Shown: positions 16,228 to 25,329 of the stretch, piece by piece | Layout of the letters: every line of letters begins with the position of its first letter | Position numbering within the stretch: position 1 is the stretch's first letter | Source of the DNA: Flavobacterium psychrophilum | Lineage (GTDB): Bacteria > Bacteroidota > Bacteroidia > Flavobacteriales > Flavobacteriaceae | Assembly (NCBI GenBank): GCA_945890865.1 | Contig: CAMDDB010000006.1 | Span: 1 to 64,000 of the forward strand | Direction of reading: 5' to 3' | DNA length: 64,000 nucleotides | Notes under the pieces: generated by a model | Database searches by the model: none | What the model was told of the DNA's origin: nothing | Seen by the model: the letters and a program-made list of their open reading frames with translations, nothing else | Translations under genes and position numbers: made by a program

Positions 16228-17244
16228 ATGAAAAAATATTTTCTTACAACAGCAAAAACAGCATTAGTTTTAGTTTATTTGGTCATTCTTGCGGGTGCGT
16301 TAGTTCGAATGACAGGTTCAGGAATGGGTTGTCCAGACTGGCCAAAATGTTTCGGTTATTATATCCCACCTACGGAACAAAAGGAACTTGAATTTACACC
16401 AAATAAAGCTTACGACAAAGGTCAAGTAATTATAAAAAATGAAGGTTTACTTGTAGCTAAATCGGATTTTACAGCTACAACCTCTTTTTCAGAAAGCAAT
16501 TGGGAAGCCTATACCCAACACGATTATGCTATTTTTAACCCAGCGCATACTTGGATTGAATACATCAACAGATTGTTAGGTGCATTGGCCGGAATAGCTT
16601 GTTTTGTTGCATTTATCTTCGCTTTTGGATATTGGAAAGAAAACAAAAAAATAGTTTTCTATTCGCTTTTGATTTGTATGTTGATGGGCTTTCAAGCTTG
16701 GTTAGGAAAAACAGTAGTAGATTCGGTATTGAGTCCGGTCAAAATTACCACCCACATGTTAACAGCCTTTTTAATTGTAGGGTTGCAATTGTATGTTATC
16801 TATGTTGTTTCAGCTAAAAATAGTGTTAGAAAATACGACAAAACATTTAGCACAACACTTGTTGTAGTGCTGCTTCTTACTATTGTTCAAGTAATTTTGG
16901 GTACTTATGTCCGAGAGTTCATTGATACCATTGAAAAATCGGGAGCACCTAAATCGTTTTGGTTACAACATCCTGAAATTACATTTTACTTTCACCGTAG
17001 TTTTTCAATAGTCGTCTTTTTAGCCAATTTATTTTTACTACTTCGAAATAGAAATCTTCAATTGGGATTTGAAAAAGTAAATTGGATCATTCGAATTCTA
17101 ATTTTCGAAATTATATCCGGTGTCATCATGGTGTACGTTGATTTTCCTTTCGGAAGTCAAACCCTACATTTGGTATTAGCCACATTCTTATTCAGTGTGC
17201 AATTTTATTTACTGTTAGAAAATCAAAAAGTAACAGAAAAATAA
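16228..17244 (+). CDS. ctaA: Heme A synthase (COX15/CtaA)
   Basis: Inner-membrane enzyme that oxidises heme O to heme A for cytochrome oxidase. 338 residues with about eight membrane segments. The first helix ends in GALVRMTGSGMGCPDWPKC, the diagnostic COX15 motif with the conserved Cys pair region. Further conserved histidines lie in AHTWIEYINRLLGALAG, KITTHMLTAFLIV, TFYFHRSFSIVVF and TLHLVLATFLF. The large first loop (about residues 45-100) is typical of Bacteroidetes members. ctaB and cox genes are not in the window. Confidence 0.93.
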   Translation: MKKYFLTTAKTALVLVYLVILAGALVRMTGSGMGCPDWPKCFGYYIPPTEQKELEFTPNKAYDKGQVIIKNEGLLVAKSDFTATTSFSESNWEAYTQHDYAIFNPAHTWIEYINRLLGALAGIACFVAFIFAFGYWKENKKIVFYSLLICMLMGFQAWLGKTVVDSVLSPVKITTHMLTAFLIVGLQLYVIYVVSAKNSVRKYDKTFSTTLVVVLLLTIVQVILGTYVREFIDTIEKSGAPKSFWLQHPEITFYFHRSFSIVVFLANLFLLLRNRNLQLGFEKVNWIIRILIFEIISGVIMVYVDFPFGSQTLHLVLATFLFSVQFYLLLENQKVTEK

Positions 17245-17294
17245 TACTACTTTTGCAGTCCGACTATATTGTCACAGTTCTTTAGATTTGATTA

Positions 17295-18068
17295 ATGTCT
17301 AAACTCGCAGCGCAAGATAAATTTTTAGATTTATCTGATTACGGAAGATCTTTCGGAAGATTTTTCGCACTTCAATTAAAAGAAACACGTTTTACACCTA
17401 TTCATGTAACACTCCTTTTTGGACTTTCTGGCTTAGTGGCCTTATACAGTATTTTAAATAATTACTATTTTGCGGCTGGCTTTTTCATTGTTTTAAAATC
17501 TGGAATTGATGCCGCCGATGGCGAATTAGCGCGCTTAAAAAAAACACTCTCCTATGTGGGTCGTTATCTAGACAGTATATTTGATATCATTCTTAACTTC
17601 CTATTCCTAATGATGATTTGTTATGTTTCCAAAACTGCGCTTTGGGTAGCTTTATTGGCCTTTTTGGGACTACAACTTCAGGGTACGCTTTATAATTATT
17701 ACTATGTAATTTTAAGAAATAAATCGGTTGGAGGCGATGCAACCAGTAAGATATTTGAATACAAAACACCAAAAGCTTTACCGGGTGAAACGCAACAAGC
17801 TGTCAATATTTTATTTAAAATGTACACCATTTTTTACGGTACATTTGACAAAATTATTCATTTTTTAGACCCTGAAGCATACAAGGTTAAAACTTTCCCT
17901 AATTGGTTCATGACCTTACTTTCGTTATACGGATTGGGCTTTCAATTGCTCATCATTGCTTTGATGCTACCCTTGGGTTGGATAGACTATATTGCTCCAT
18001 TTTTTATCGGATATTCGAGTTTACTACTTGTACTGATTGCGATTCGAAAAACAATAATTAAACCTTAA
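17295..18068 (+). CDS. CDP-alcohol phosphatidyltransferase
   Basis: Integral membrane enzyme of phospholipid synthesis that transfers a phosphatidyl or phosphoalcohol group from a CDP-linked donor. The complete family motif is present: Asp72, Asp75-Gly76, Ala79-Arg80, Gly89, Asp93 and Asp97 within DAADGELARLKKTL and GRYLDSIFD. About six membrane helices are predicted in 257 residues. The acceptor alcohol is not clear from sequence. A TACTTTTG -7 element at 17248-17255 suggests its own promoter after ctaA. Confidence 0.88.
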   Translation: MSKLAAQDKFLDLSDYGRSFGRFFALQLKETRFTPIHVTLLFGLSGLVALYSILNNYYFAAGFFIVLKSGIDAADGELARLKKTLSYVGRYLDSIFDIILNFLFLMMICYVSKTALWVALLAFLGLQLQGTLYNYYYVILRNKSVGGDATSKIFEYKTPKALPGETQQAVNILFKMYTIFYGTFDKIIHFLDPEAYKVKTFPNWFMTLLSLYGLGFQLLIIALMLPLGWIDYIAPFFIGYSSLLLVLIAIRKTIIKP

Positions 18069-18180
18069 CAATTTTTTTATTGGTCCAATTCACCAATTCA
18101 TTATATATTTCAAACGTATTATTAGTACTATTGCAACATATGGGAAACAAACTCGTTCTACTGTAAACCTATAATCTCGT

Positions 18181-19461
18181 ATGAAAAAAATCAAAACCAT
18201 TTTTTGCCTTGTATTACTTTTATCTTATCATACAGGAGATTCTTGCAGCATGTACAAAGTGACCAAAAATGGAAAAACAATGGTGGGATGTAATGAAGAC
18301 GCGTGGAGAACTACTTCTCATATTTGGTTTGAAGTTGGCCAAAACAAGCAATATGGTGCTGCTTTTACAGGTTCTAGATGGGACGGAGAAAATGGCTATG
18401 CACCACAATCGGGTATGAATGAGCACGGTTTAGTTTTTTCTAGATTGGCATCCTATCATCCTGAAATTAATACTTCAAAATTCAATAATCGTATCAAAAT
18501 TACAAATCCTACACGCTATCTAAAAGAAATCCTTCATTCTTGTAGGACCGTTGAAGAAGTGAAAAAATTTATTGAAAGATATGATCAGCGTTATTTTTTA
18601 GAAGATGTTTTTATCTATATCGAGCAATCTGGAAAATACCTTATAATTGAACCTTATATAATTCTATCGGGAAATGACGCCCAATATGTTTTGTCAAATT
18701 TTTGTCCATCTATCACTAGCAAAGCAGATGCAAATAAATTAGAACGCTATAAAAATGGTGCATCTTTTTTGACAACTAAAATGGAAACAGATTTAGATTT
18801 TTGTCGAAAATTATCCGATACCATGCATGTTTGCAGAGCAAAAATTGGTGACGGAACATTGTTAACCTCAATTTGGGACAGTACAAATGGACTTGTGAAT
18901 TTGTACTTCTATCATAATTATGACAATACCATTCAATTCAATATTAAAGAAGAATTAGCCAAAGGAAATCACCTACTAAAACTAGATACTTTATTTCCTA
19001 AAAATCCTGAATTTGAACAATTAGCCTCGTATCAAACCCCTCAAAACAACAATACAATACGAGTATTTTTGATGATCAGTGGTTTGTTTTTTGCTTTAAG
19101 TTCGGTTTATTTTTTGATCAATTCAATACTCTATCGTAAAAAAGACAAATTCAATGTACTTAAAATTTTATTTTTCCTATTCGGAATCATGATGTTTTAC
19201 TACATGTATGTTTTATGTACAAATGTGAATATATTTTATTTTGCTTCACCCTATAAAAGTCTATCTCACCCAATAATAAGTTTAACGTCTTATTTGCCTT
19301 ATGTACTCTTAGTAATAATTGTTCCAATGGTCGGATTCAATTTTAAATTGATAAAACAAAAATTTTGGAATACATTTTCAACGGCGATGTTTAGTCTTAA
19401 CAGCTTATTGTATTTAATTTTAATAGGATTTTTTATCTATTGGCGCTTTTTGAAGATGTAG
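18181..19461 (+). CDS. Choloylglycine hydrolase-like Ntn-hydrolase with C-terminal membrane region
   Basis: 426 residues. After a signal peptide of about 21 residues comes CSMYKVTKNGKTMVGCNEDAW, where Cys22 would become the N-terminal nucleophile after cleavage, as in linear amide C-N hydrolases of the choloylglycine/penicillin V acylase group. Asn-Glu-Asp and NEHGLVFS are further conserved family stretches. The enzymatic part runs to about residue 280. The last 140 residues form four hydrophobic helices (about 290-312, 324-345, 357-382, 396-420), which is not usual for the family and would anchor the enzyme in a membrane with the catalytic part outside. Substrate is unknown. Confidence 0.75.
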   Translation: MKKIKTIFCLVLLLSYHTGDSCSMYKVTKNGKTMVGCNEDAWRTTSHIWFEVGQNKQYGAAFTGSRWDGENGYAPQSGMNEHGLVFSRLASYHPEINTSKFNNRIKITNPTRYLKEILHSCRTVEEVKKFIERYDQRYFLEDVFIYIEQSGKYLIIEPYIILSGNDAQYVLSNFCPSITSKADANKLERYKNGASFLTTKMETDLDFCRKLSDTMHVCRAKIGDGTLLTSIWDSTNGLVNLYFYHNYDNTIQFNIKEELAKGNHLLKLDTLFPKNPEFEQLASYQTPQNNNTIRVFLMISGLFFALSSVYFLINSILYRKKDKFNVLKILFFLFGIMMFYYMYVLCTNVNIFYFASPYKSLSHPIISLTSYLPYVLLVIIVPMVGFNFKLIKQKFWNTFSTAMFSLNSLLYLILIGFFIYWRFLKM

Positions 19462-19526
19462 GACAAACTAGATAAGTTGCGCACACAATAATATTCCAAA
19501 TTTTGAAATAGAACTTGATTTTCTAA

Positions 19527-19555
19527 TTGATTTTTGAAATTAATACTTACTTTTG
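19527..19555 (+). promoter_or_regulatory. Promoter of the pRiA4b ORF-3-like gene
   Basis: TTG at 19527-19529, an 18-bp spacer and TACTTTTG at 19548-19555, a full match to the flavobacterial consensus. Transcription would start near 19562, shortly before the ATG at 19579, and the longer ATG frame starting at 19534 would be excluded. Confidence 0.7.
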
Positions 19556-19578
19556 CTTTTCGTAAAATTGCAACAACT

Positions 19579-20127
19579 ATGATTTATAAATTCAGAGCGA
19601 TCCTCGATGCCGAAGACGATATTTTTAGAGATATTGCCATCGAAAGTAACAATACTTTAGAAGATTTACACAATGCACTCATCAATGCTTTTGGTTTTGA
19701 CGGTTCCGAAGTAGGTGCTTTCTATACCTGTGCAAATGATTGGGCTTGGCATGAAGAAGATGGGATACCTATGTTTGACACAGGAGATATTCCCGGAGAA
19801 ATAAAAACCATGTCGGAATATAAAATAGATGAATTAGTGCATGAACAAAATACAAAATTAGTTTATGTATATGATTTGTTCAGTATGTGGACATTCTTTG
19901 TTGAATTAGCAGCAATTGAAGAAAAAGAAGCCAACGAAACCTATCCTGCCCTACTCTTTTCTCATGGCGAACTTCCAGCCGAAGCCTTACAAAGTGGTCT
20001 GAGAGGTGATTTGTCTGATGAAGATATGTTTGGCGAATTTGAAGATGACTTAGACGAAGAAGATTATGATATGTTTGATGGCGACGACAGCTTTGAAGAT
20101 ATCGGATTTGAAGAAAACTGGAATTAA
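19579..20127 (+). CDS. pRiA4b ORF-3-like protein
   Basis: A 182-residue protein with the fold of plasmid pRiA4b ORF-3 proteins: YKFRAILDAEDDIFRDIAI, then the helix TLEDLHNALINAFGFD and a second half with KLVYVYDLFSMWTFFVEL, which is the conserved YxYDFGDxW-like segment. The last 40 residues are almost entirely Asp/Glu with Phe and Tyr. Function is unknown; the family is found on chromosomes of many Bacteroidetes. I use the ATG at 19579, placed just after a strong promoter. Confidence 0.8.
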   Translation: MIYKFRAILDAEDDIFRDIAIESNNTLEDLHNALINAFGFDGSEVGAFYTCANDWAWHEEDGIPMFDTGDIPGEIKTMSEYKIDELVHEQNTKLVYVYDLFSMWTFFVELAAIEEKEANETYPALLFSHGELPAEALQSGLRGDLSDEDMFGEFEDDLDEEDYDMFDGDDSFEDIGFEENWN

Positions 20128-20134
20128 ATAATTA

Positions 20135-20166
20135 GCCAATGTGCTAATATGGCAGTGTGCCAATTA
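20135..20166. repeat. 8-bp tandem array
   Basis: GCCAATGT, GCTAATAT, GGCAGTGT, GCCAATTA in phase directly after the pRiA4b-like gene. Part of the same 104-bp spacer as the next array. Confidence 0.6.
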
Positions 20167-20190
20167 TAAAAACTTAATAATAACATTGTT

Positions 20191-20230
20191 AATTGGCTTA
20201 TAGACCAATTGACGAATTGACACATTAATA
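20191..20230. repeat. 8-bp tandem array flush with the ndpA start codon
   Basis: AATTGGCT, TATAGACC, AATTGACG, AATTGACA, CATTAATA, five octamers ending exactly at the ATG (20231). The alternation AATTGAC is shared with the arrays at 14744 and 53562. Confidence 0.65.
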
Positions 20231-21289
20231 ATGATCAACCTTTTTAATGCACATATTGAAAACCTTTCTATTCACAGAGTAGGTAACAAAAGTAGAAACG
20301 AAGCCATCTTTTTATCGGATAATCCTTACGGATTGAATGATGAAATTATGCCTTTACTCAAAGAGTTTTTCTTTAAATCGTTTCGAGAAAAGGAAGAAAA
20401 CTACTTTCAATTTGCTCATGAAGTAGATTTAGAATACAATGAAATGTTCAATTTTTCCAGTGAAGTTTTTACCAATCCAGGAGAAATTCATAACGTTTCA
20501 AAAAAAATAACGAAACACCTTTTTGAACAGTCCAATCACCCGCACATCAAAAATGGCGAAGTTTACGTGGCTTATTTTACGAACGTTTCTATCGACAATA
20601 ATGTAGTAGATGCGATTGGTGTTTTCAAAAGCGAAATGCAAACCGATTTCTTGCAATTTGAAGAGAAAGAATCCAATTTAGAAATGATTCTTCAACAAGG
20701 AATCAATTTGAATAAGTTGGACAAAGGCTGCATCATTTTCAATTACAAAAAAGAAGAAGGTTACAAAATTTTAACCGTTGATAGCAACCGATACGATGCC
20801 CGTTATTGGCTAGAACATTTTTTATCCGTTGATGCCTTTCAAGACGAAAACTTCATGACAAAAAAATACTTGAAATTTTGTCAAGAATTTGCCAAAGCAG
20901 TCGTTTTGCCGGCCGAAGATAAACAACAAGAAGTATTGTTTATGAATCGTGCCATAAACCACTTTGCGAAAAATGACGATTTTGAAGAAACGGCTTTCTT
21001 AAACGAAGTCATGCAAAACCCAGATTTTATTCCCGAATTTAAAAATTATAAAGTAGATAAAGGAGCCAAATATAGCATTGAAGACGTGTCCAGCTTTCCA
21101 ATTGCCAACGCTGCTGTAACAGACGTGCGCCGTACGTTAAAAAACACCATTCAATTGGATACCAACATCCAAATCAAATTGGATTTTATTAATCCAGAAA
21201 GTGCTGAAAAATTTGTAGAAAAAGGCTGGGACGAAGAAAAACAAATGTATTATTACTTAGTATACTTTAACAAAGAACAAAAATCTTAA
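20231..21289 (+). CDS. Nucleoid-associated protein (NdpA/YejK family)
   Basis: 352 residues. The start INLFNAHIENLSIHRVGNKS and IFLSDNPYGLNDEIMPLLKEFFFKSF match the 37-kDa nucleoid-associated protein family (NA37). In E. coli YejK/NdpA is nucleoid-bound and also touches topoisomerase IV; no role is established in Bacteroidetes. Length is close to the family's 335-350. It lies alone, followed by a terminator about 110 bp downstream. Confidence 0.85.
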   Translation: MINLFNAHIENLSIHRVGNKSRNEAIFLSDNPYGLNDEIMPLLKEFFFKSFREKEENYFQFAHEVDLEYNEMFNFSSEVFTNPGEIHNVSKKITKHLFEQSNHPHIKNGEVYVAYFTNVSIDNNVVDAIGVFKSEMQTDFLQFEEKESNLEMILQQGINLNKLDKGCIIFNYKKEEGYKILTVDSNRYDARYWLEHFLSVDAFQDENFMTKKYLKFCQEFAKAVVLPAEDKQQEVLFMNRAINHFAKNDDFEETAFLNEVMQNPDFIPEFKNYKVDKGAKYSIEDVSSFPIANAAVTDVRRTLKNTIQLDTNIQIKLDFINPESAEKFVEKGWDEEKQMYYYLVYFNKEQKS

Positions 21290-21403
21290 GCAACTTAGAT
21301 ACAGATTATTAAACCTTAAATACAATGATAGTAAATAAGTAAGAAAAATATAAAAAATTCTGAATTTTACATCCAATTAATACTCTATTCTAAAGTATAA
21401 AGT

Positions 21404-21440
21404 AATCCCTAGCAGCAACATCGCTTCTAGGGATTTTTAT
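21404..21440 (+). terminator. Rho-independent terminator
   Basis: AATCCCTAG (21404-21412) and CTAGGGATT (21427-21435) with a 14-base loop and a T-rich tail. It lies 115 bp after the stop of the nucleoid-associated protein gene and before the ABC operon. The 114 bp between stop and hairpin show no other feature that I can support. Confidence 0.75.
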
Positions 21441-21480
21441 AGGATAAATAAAGGTAACAATTTCTATATTTGTTCGTCTT

Positions 21481-22401
21481 ATGTTCAATCAAAAAGAAAA
21501 GACCTTGGAAACCATTTTAAAAATTACCCACCTCAATAAAATTTTCAATCGAAAAATACATGCCGTTAAAAATGTTTCGTTTGAAATAAAAAAAGGAAAC
21601 GTTTATGGTATTTTAGGGCCCAACGGCTCTGGAAAATCGACCACCCTTGGGATTGTATTGAACGTTGTAAATAAAACTTCCGGCGATTTTGAATGGTTTG
21701 AAGGAAGACTCGATACCCACCAAGCGTTAAAAAAAGTAGGCGCCATCATTGAACGCCCCAATTTCTATCCCTATATGTCGGCCAAAGAAAATTTGGAATT
21801 GGTGTGCAAAATAAAAGAAACACCCTTTACAAAAGTGGATGAAAAACTTGAATTGGTTGGGCTTTTAGACCGAAAAAACGACAAATTCAAAACATTTTCT
21901 TTAGGTATGAAACAACGGTTAGCCATTGCTTCTGCCTTATTGAATGATCCTGAAATTTTGATCTTAGACGAACCCACCAACGGACTGGATCCGAAAGGAA
22001 TTCGTCAAATTAGAGACATTATACGAATCATTGCTGCTCAAGGCACCACCATATTATTGGCCTCTCATTTATTAGACGAAGTAGAAAAAGTATGCAGCCA
22101 CGTAGTTGTGCTACAAAAAGGGGTTATGTTGTATCAAGGTACTGTGCACAATATGATTGAAACCAATAGTTTTTTCGAATTGAAAGCAAAAGATCTCTCA
22201 CTTTTACAATTGGCACTTCAAAATCACAGTTCCATTGAAAAAACGATAGAATCGGAAGGAAAGTTATTGGTGTTCCTGAAACAAGATATAGCAGCAGAGG
22301 AACTAAATACCTACCTTTTCAAACATAATATTGTGTTAGAACATCTTGTGAAAAGAAAAAATAGTTTAGAAGAACAATTTCTAGAATTAACCAAAAACTA
22401 A
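21481..22401 (+). CDS. ABC transporter ATP-binding protein (ABC-2 exporter type)
   Basis: Cytoplasmic ATPase for the permease that follows. Walker A GPNGSGKST (46-54), signature FSLGMKQRLAIA, Walker B ILILDEP with the D-loop NGLDP, and the switch His in LASHLLDEVEKVC are all present; the last 80 residues are the C-terminal extension usual in DrrA/BcrA-like exporters. A TATATTTG -7 element at 21465-21472 leaves only a few bases before the ATG; a TTG at 21505 (giving a start LETILKITHL) is a possible alternative. The cargo is unknown. Confidence 0.9.
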   Translation: MFNQKEKTLETILKITHLNKIFNRKIHAVKNVSFEIKKGNVYGILGPNGSGKSTTLGIVLNVVNKTSGDFEWFEGRLDTHQALKKVGAIIERPNFYPYMSAKENLELVCKIKETPFTKVDEKLELVGLLDRKNDKFKTFSLGMKQRLAIASALLNDPEILILDEPTNGLDPKGIRQIRDIIRIIAAQGTTILLASHLLDEVEKVCSHVVVLQKGVMLYQGTVHNMIETNSFFELKAKDLSLLQLALQNHSSIEKTIESEGKLLVFLKQDIAAEELNTYLFKHNIVLEHLVKRKNSLEEQFLELTKN

Positions 22402-22408
22402 GGCAAAA

Positions 22409-23260
22409 ATGAGACGTTTACTTTCTATAGAATTTCAAAAAATTTGGAAAAATAAAGCCAGTCGCATTCTAGTGCTCGCCTATTTTTTTCTTTTAAGTTC
22501 GATTGCCTTAATTAGTTCCATAAAATTTACCCTTTTTGGAAATGAGATCCGAATTGCCGACCAAGGCATCTTCAATTTTCCTTATATCTGGCATTTTAAT
22601 ACCTTTATTGCTGCTTTATTTAAAATTTTTCTAGCCGTGGTTATTGTATCCATGATAGCCAATGAGTATACTTATGGAACCTTAAAACAAAATTTAATTG
22701 ATGGGTTGAATAAAAAAGAATTCATTATTTCTAAATTTCTCGTGGTCGGTACTTTTGCACTGGCTTCCACCTTTTTTGTATTTGTACTCTCACTAATTTT
22801 AGGTTATTCCTTTTCTTCCTATACTGAATTAGCCATCGTTTTCTCAGATTTGGAATACCTCTTGGCTTTTTTTATCAAATTATTTGCCTTTTTTTCCTTC
22901 TGTTTATTTCTGGGAATAGTAGTAAAACGAAGTGCTTTTGCATTAGGTTTTTTGGCACTTTGGTTTGTTGCCGAACAAATTATCTATTGGATGGTGAAAT
23001 TTGTCATATTAGGCGGTAATGATAAAACCAAAAACTTTGCCGATGCCCTGATCAAATATTTTCCTATGGAATCCATGTGGAATCTAAGCAGAGAACCCTT
23101 TTCAAGATTCAGTGCCGTAAAATCGATTGAAAAAGCAATGGGGAGTGGTAAAATAGTCAAAGATTATAGCATTCATTTTTCAGAAATCAGTATTGTCCTC
23201 GTCTGGACAGTTCTATTCATATTAGCTTCCTATTATATTCTAAAAAAGAGAGATTTGTAG
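22409..23260 (+). CDS. ABC-2 family transporter permease
   Basis: A 283-residue membrane protein with six predicted helices, starting MRRLLSIEFQKIWKNKASR, the amphipathic start usual in ABC-2 permeases, then two hydrophobic segments around a YTYGTLKQNLIDGLNKKEFI loop that is typical of gliding/lantibiotic-immunity-like permeases. It begins 7 bp after the ATPase gene and forms a two-gene exporter operon with it. Confidence 0.85.
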   Translation: MRRLLSIEFQKIWKNKASRILVLAYFFLLSSIALISSIKFTLFGNEIRIADQGIFNFPYIWHFNTFIAALFKIFLAVVIVSMIANEYTYGTLKQNLIDGLNKKEFIISKFLVVGTFALASTFFVFVLSLILGYSFSSYTELAIVFSDLEYLLAFFIKLFAFFSFCLFLGIVVKRSAFALGFLALWFVAEQIIYWMVKFVILGGNDKTKNFADALIKYFPMESMWNLSREPFSRFSAVKSIEKAMGSGKIVKDYSIHFSEISIVLVWTVLFILASYYILKKRDL

Positions 23261-23268
23261 TATCTTTG
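23261..23268 (+). promoter_or_regulatory. -7 element ahead of the T9SS protein gene
   Basis: TATCTTTG fits the consensus exactly and begins on the base after the permease stop codon. The ATG at 23276 is only 7 bp beyond it, so the transcript would be leaderless or the true start lies slightly further in. No -33 TTG at the right distance. Confidence 0.35.
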
Positions 23269-23275
23269 TGATACT

Positions 23276-25285
23276 ATGGGGATAGTAAAAAATGTATGGC
23301 TTTTAATTTTTAGCATTGTATTTCATTGGGGAAATGCACAATACATTTCCGTTGACGAAAGTTATACCCCTCAACAGCTCGTTCAAAATAAATTAATCAA
23401 CAGTCCTTGTACTAACGTATTCAATGTCTCGGTGTCGGGTGGAAACTTTACAACAGGCGAAAAAAGTTATGGTTATTTTGAAGCTGCGGGTTCTGCTTTC
23501 CCTTTTGCAAACGGAATTGTATTAACCACAGGCAAAACAGCAAATACCATTGGACCCAATGCCTCATTATCTGATGACGGAGGAAACATGGGTTGGAATG
23601 GCGATTCCGACTTAAATCAAGCATTAGGCCTGAGCAATTCTTTCAATGCCACCGTCTTAGAATTTGATTTTATTCCACTGGGAGATCATATTAGTTTTGA
23701 TTATATTTTTTCATCCGAGCAGTATCTATTAAATCCTTCGGCCAACCAATGCAATTTTACGGATGGTTTTGTTTTTCTATTAAAAGAAGCCACTGCGACT
23801 ACGTATGAAAATTTAGCGATTATTCCCGGAACTACAACTCCCGTAAAAGTAAACACCGTTAGAGGGCCAGGCACCCTATGTCCTCCAGCTAATGTCAACT
23901 ATTTTGATGCGTTCAATACTACAGAACATCCTACCAATTTTAATGGGCAAACCAAAGTAATGACAGCGCAAGCTGATGTTACTCCTGGTACAACCTATCA
24001 CATCAAATTAGCCATCGCTGACGAAGGCAACTACCGATACGATTCGGCCATTTTCTTAGGGGGTGGTAGTTTTAATTTTGAGGTTGATTTAGGAGCCGAT
24101 CGATTATTAGCAAATGGAACGGCACTTTGTCCAACTCAATCTATAACTTTGAATGCTTCCCAACAAAGTGCCATCAGTTATCAATGGTACCAGAACAACA
24201 ACATTTTAACAGGTGCAACCCAAGCCTCATATGTAGTAACAACGGCAGGAGATTATAGCGTCGAAATCAATTATCCTTCAAATTGTCAAACAAGTGGAAG
24301 CATCCGCATTGAATATGCTACCGACTTACTCGTAAATGAAACTTCTTTTGCAATTTGTGATACCGATACCAATCAAGATGGGATCACTACCTTTAATTTA
24401 GGCCTAATTATCCCCGAATTATTTACCAATTTACCCGCTAATTATTCTATTTCATTTTTTGAAAGCATCACAAGCACCATAGCTTTGCCGACAAATTTCT
24501 TCAATACTTCGCCTTATAATCAGGTCATTTATGCACGCATAATGAATTTACCCGGATGTTACAATGATTATCCGGTTGAATTAATTGTAGCAACTTTCCC
24601 AACCATCGTTACAGACGAAGAAGTAGGATTGTGTGAAAACAGGCCTACATTACTGGATTCGGGTACTGGTTTTACAAATTATTCTTGGAATACCAATCCG
24701 GTACAAAATACGCAAACCATTACCATTTCAAATCCCGGAAATTATACGGTAACCCTCACCAATGCTTCAAATTGTACAAAAACAAAAACATTTACCGTTA
24801 CTGCCTCTGGTGTGGCAACCATTCAAAACATTCTTATTACTGATTTTTCAGAAAACAATTCCATAACCGTAGAATATACTGGCCCAAGCACTTATACATT
24901 CTCATTAGACGGGTTAAACTATCAAACTTCGCCCATATTTACGCAGCTAAATGAAGGAGAATATACACTTTATGTTAAAGATACCAAAGGATGCGGGATT
25001 AGTACAGCTCCCTTTTTTTTATTGGACTATCCTAGGTTTTTTACCCCAAACGGCGATGGGATCAACGATTTTTGGTACATCAAAAACCTAAACCAACGCA
25101 TATCTGGAAATGGATTCATTACAATTTTTGATCGATACGGAAAACTCATTTATCAAATCAATCCTCAAAATCAAGTTTGGGACGGAACCTTTAATGGCTC
25201 ACCTTTGCCCAGTTCCGATTATTGGTTCCAATTTCAATTGGATGACGGAAAAATAATTAAAGGACATTTTTCACTAAAACGTTAG
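23276..25285 (+). CDS. Secreted protein with choice-of-anchor L domain and T9SS type B C-terminal signal
   Basis: 669 residues. A signal peptide of about 21 residues ends at GNAQ. The first region (about 30-270) has the choice-of-anchor L pattern, including SYGYFEAAGSAFPFANGIVL and YIFSSEQYLLNPSANQCNFT. The middle holds Ig/PKD-like modules with Cys-rich edges, for example GADRLLANGTALCPTQSITL and LCENRPTLLDSG. The last 85 residues carry the gliding-associated C-terminal (CHU_C, T9SS type B) signal: FTPNGDGINDFWYIKN, FDRYGKLIYQ and VWDGTFNGSPLPSSDYWF. Expected to be secreted across the outer membrane by T9SS and to act at the cell surface or outside; ligand unknown. Confidence 0.9.
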   Translation: MGIVKNVWLLIFSIVFHWGNAQYISVDESYTPQQLVQNKLINSPCTNVFNVSVSGGNFTTGEKSYGYFEAAGSAFPFANGIVLTTGKTANTIGPNASLSDDGGNMGWNGDSDLNQALGLSNSFNATVLEFDFIPLGDHISFDYIFSSEQYLLNPSANQCNFTDGFVFLLKEATATTYENLAIIPGTTTPVKVNTVRGPGTLCPPANVNYFDAFNTTEHPTNFNGQTKVMTAQADVTPGTTYHIKLAIADEGNYRYDSAIFLGGGSFNFEVDLGADRLLANGTALCPTQSITLNASQQSAISYQWYQNNNILTGATQASYVVTTAGDYSVEINYPSNCQTSGSIRIEYATDLLVNETSFAICDTDTNQDGITTFNLGLIIPELFTNLPANYSISFFESITSTIALPTNFFNTSPYNQVIYARIMNLPGCYNDYPVELIVATFPTIVTDEEVGLCENRPTLLDSGTGFTNYSWNTNPVQNTQTITISNPGNYTVTLTNASNCTKTKTFTVTASGVATIQNILITDFSENNSITVEYTGPSTYTFSLDGLNYQTSPIFTQLNEGEYTLYVKDTKGCGISTAPFFLLDYPRFFTPNGDGINDFWYIKNLNQRISGNGFITIFDRYGKLIYQINPQNQVWDGTFNGSPLPSSDYWFQFQLDDGKIIKGHFSLKR

Positions 25286-25294
25286 GCGCAAATA

Positions 25295-25325
25295 TTGCAC
25301 AATCGCTTACAAAATAATATATTCG
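25295..25325 (+). promoter_or_regulatory. Promoter of the nrnA-like / gldI / isomerase operon
   Basis: TTG (25295-25297), 20 bp, TATATTCG (25318-25325), one mismatch to TAnnTTTG. It lies directly before the ATG at 25330. Confidence 0.5.
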
Positions 25326-25329
25326 CAGT

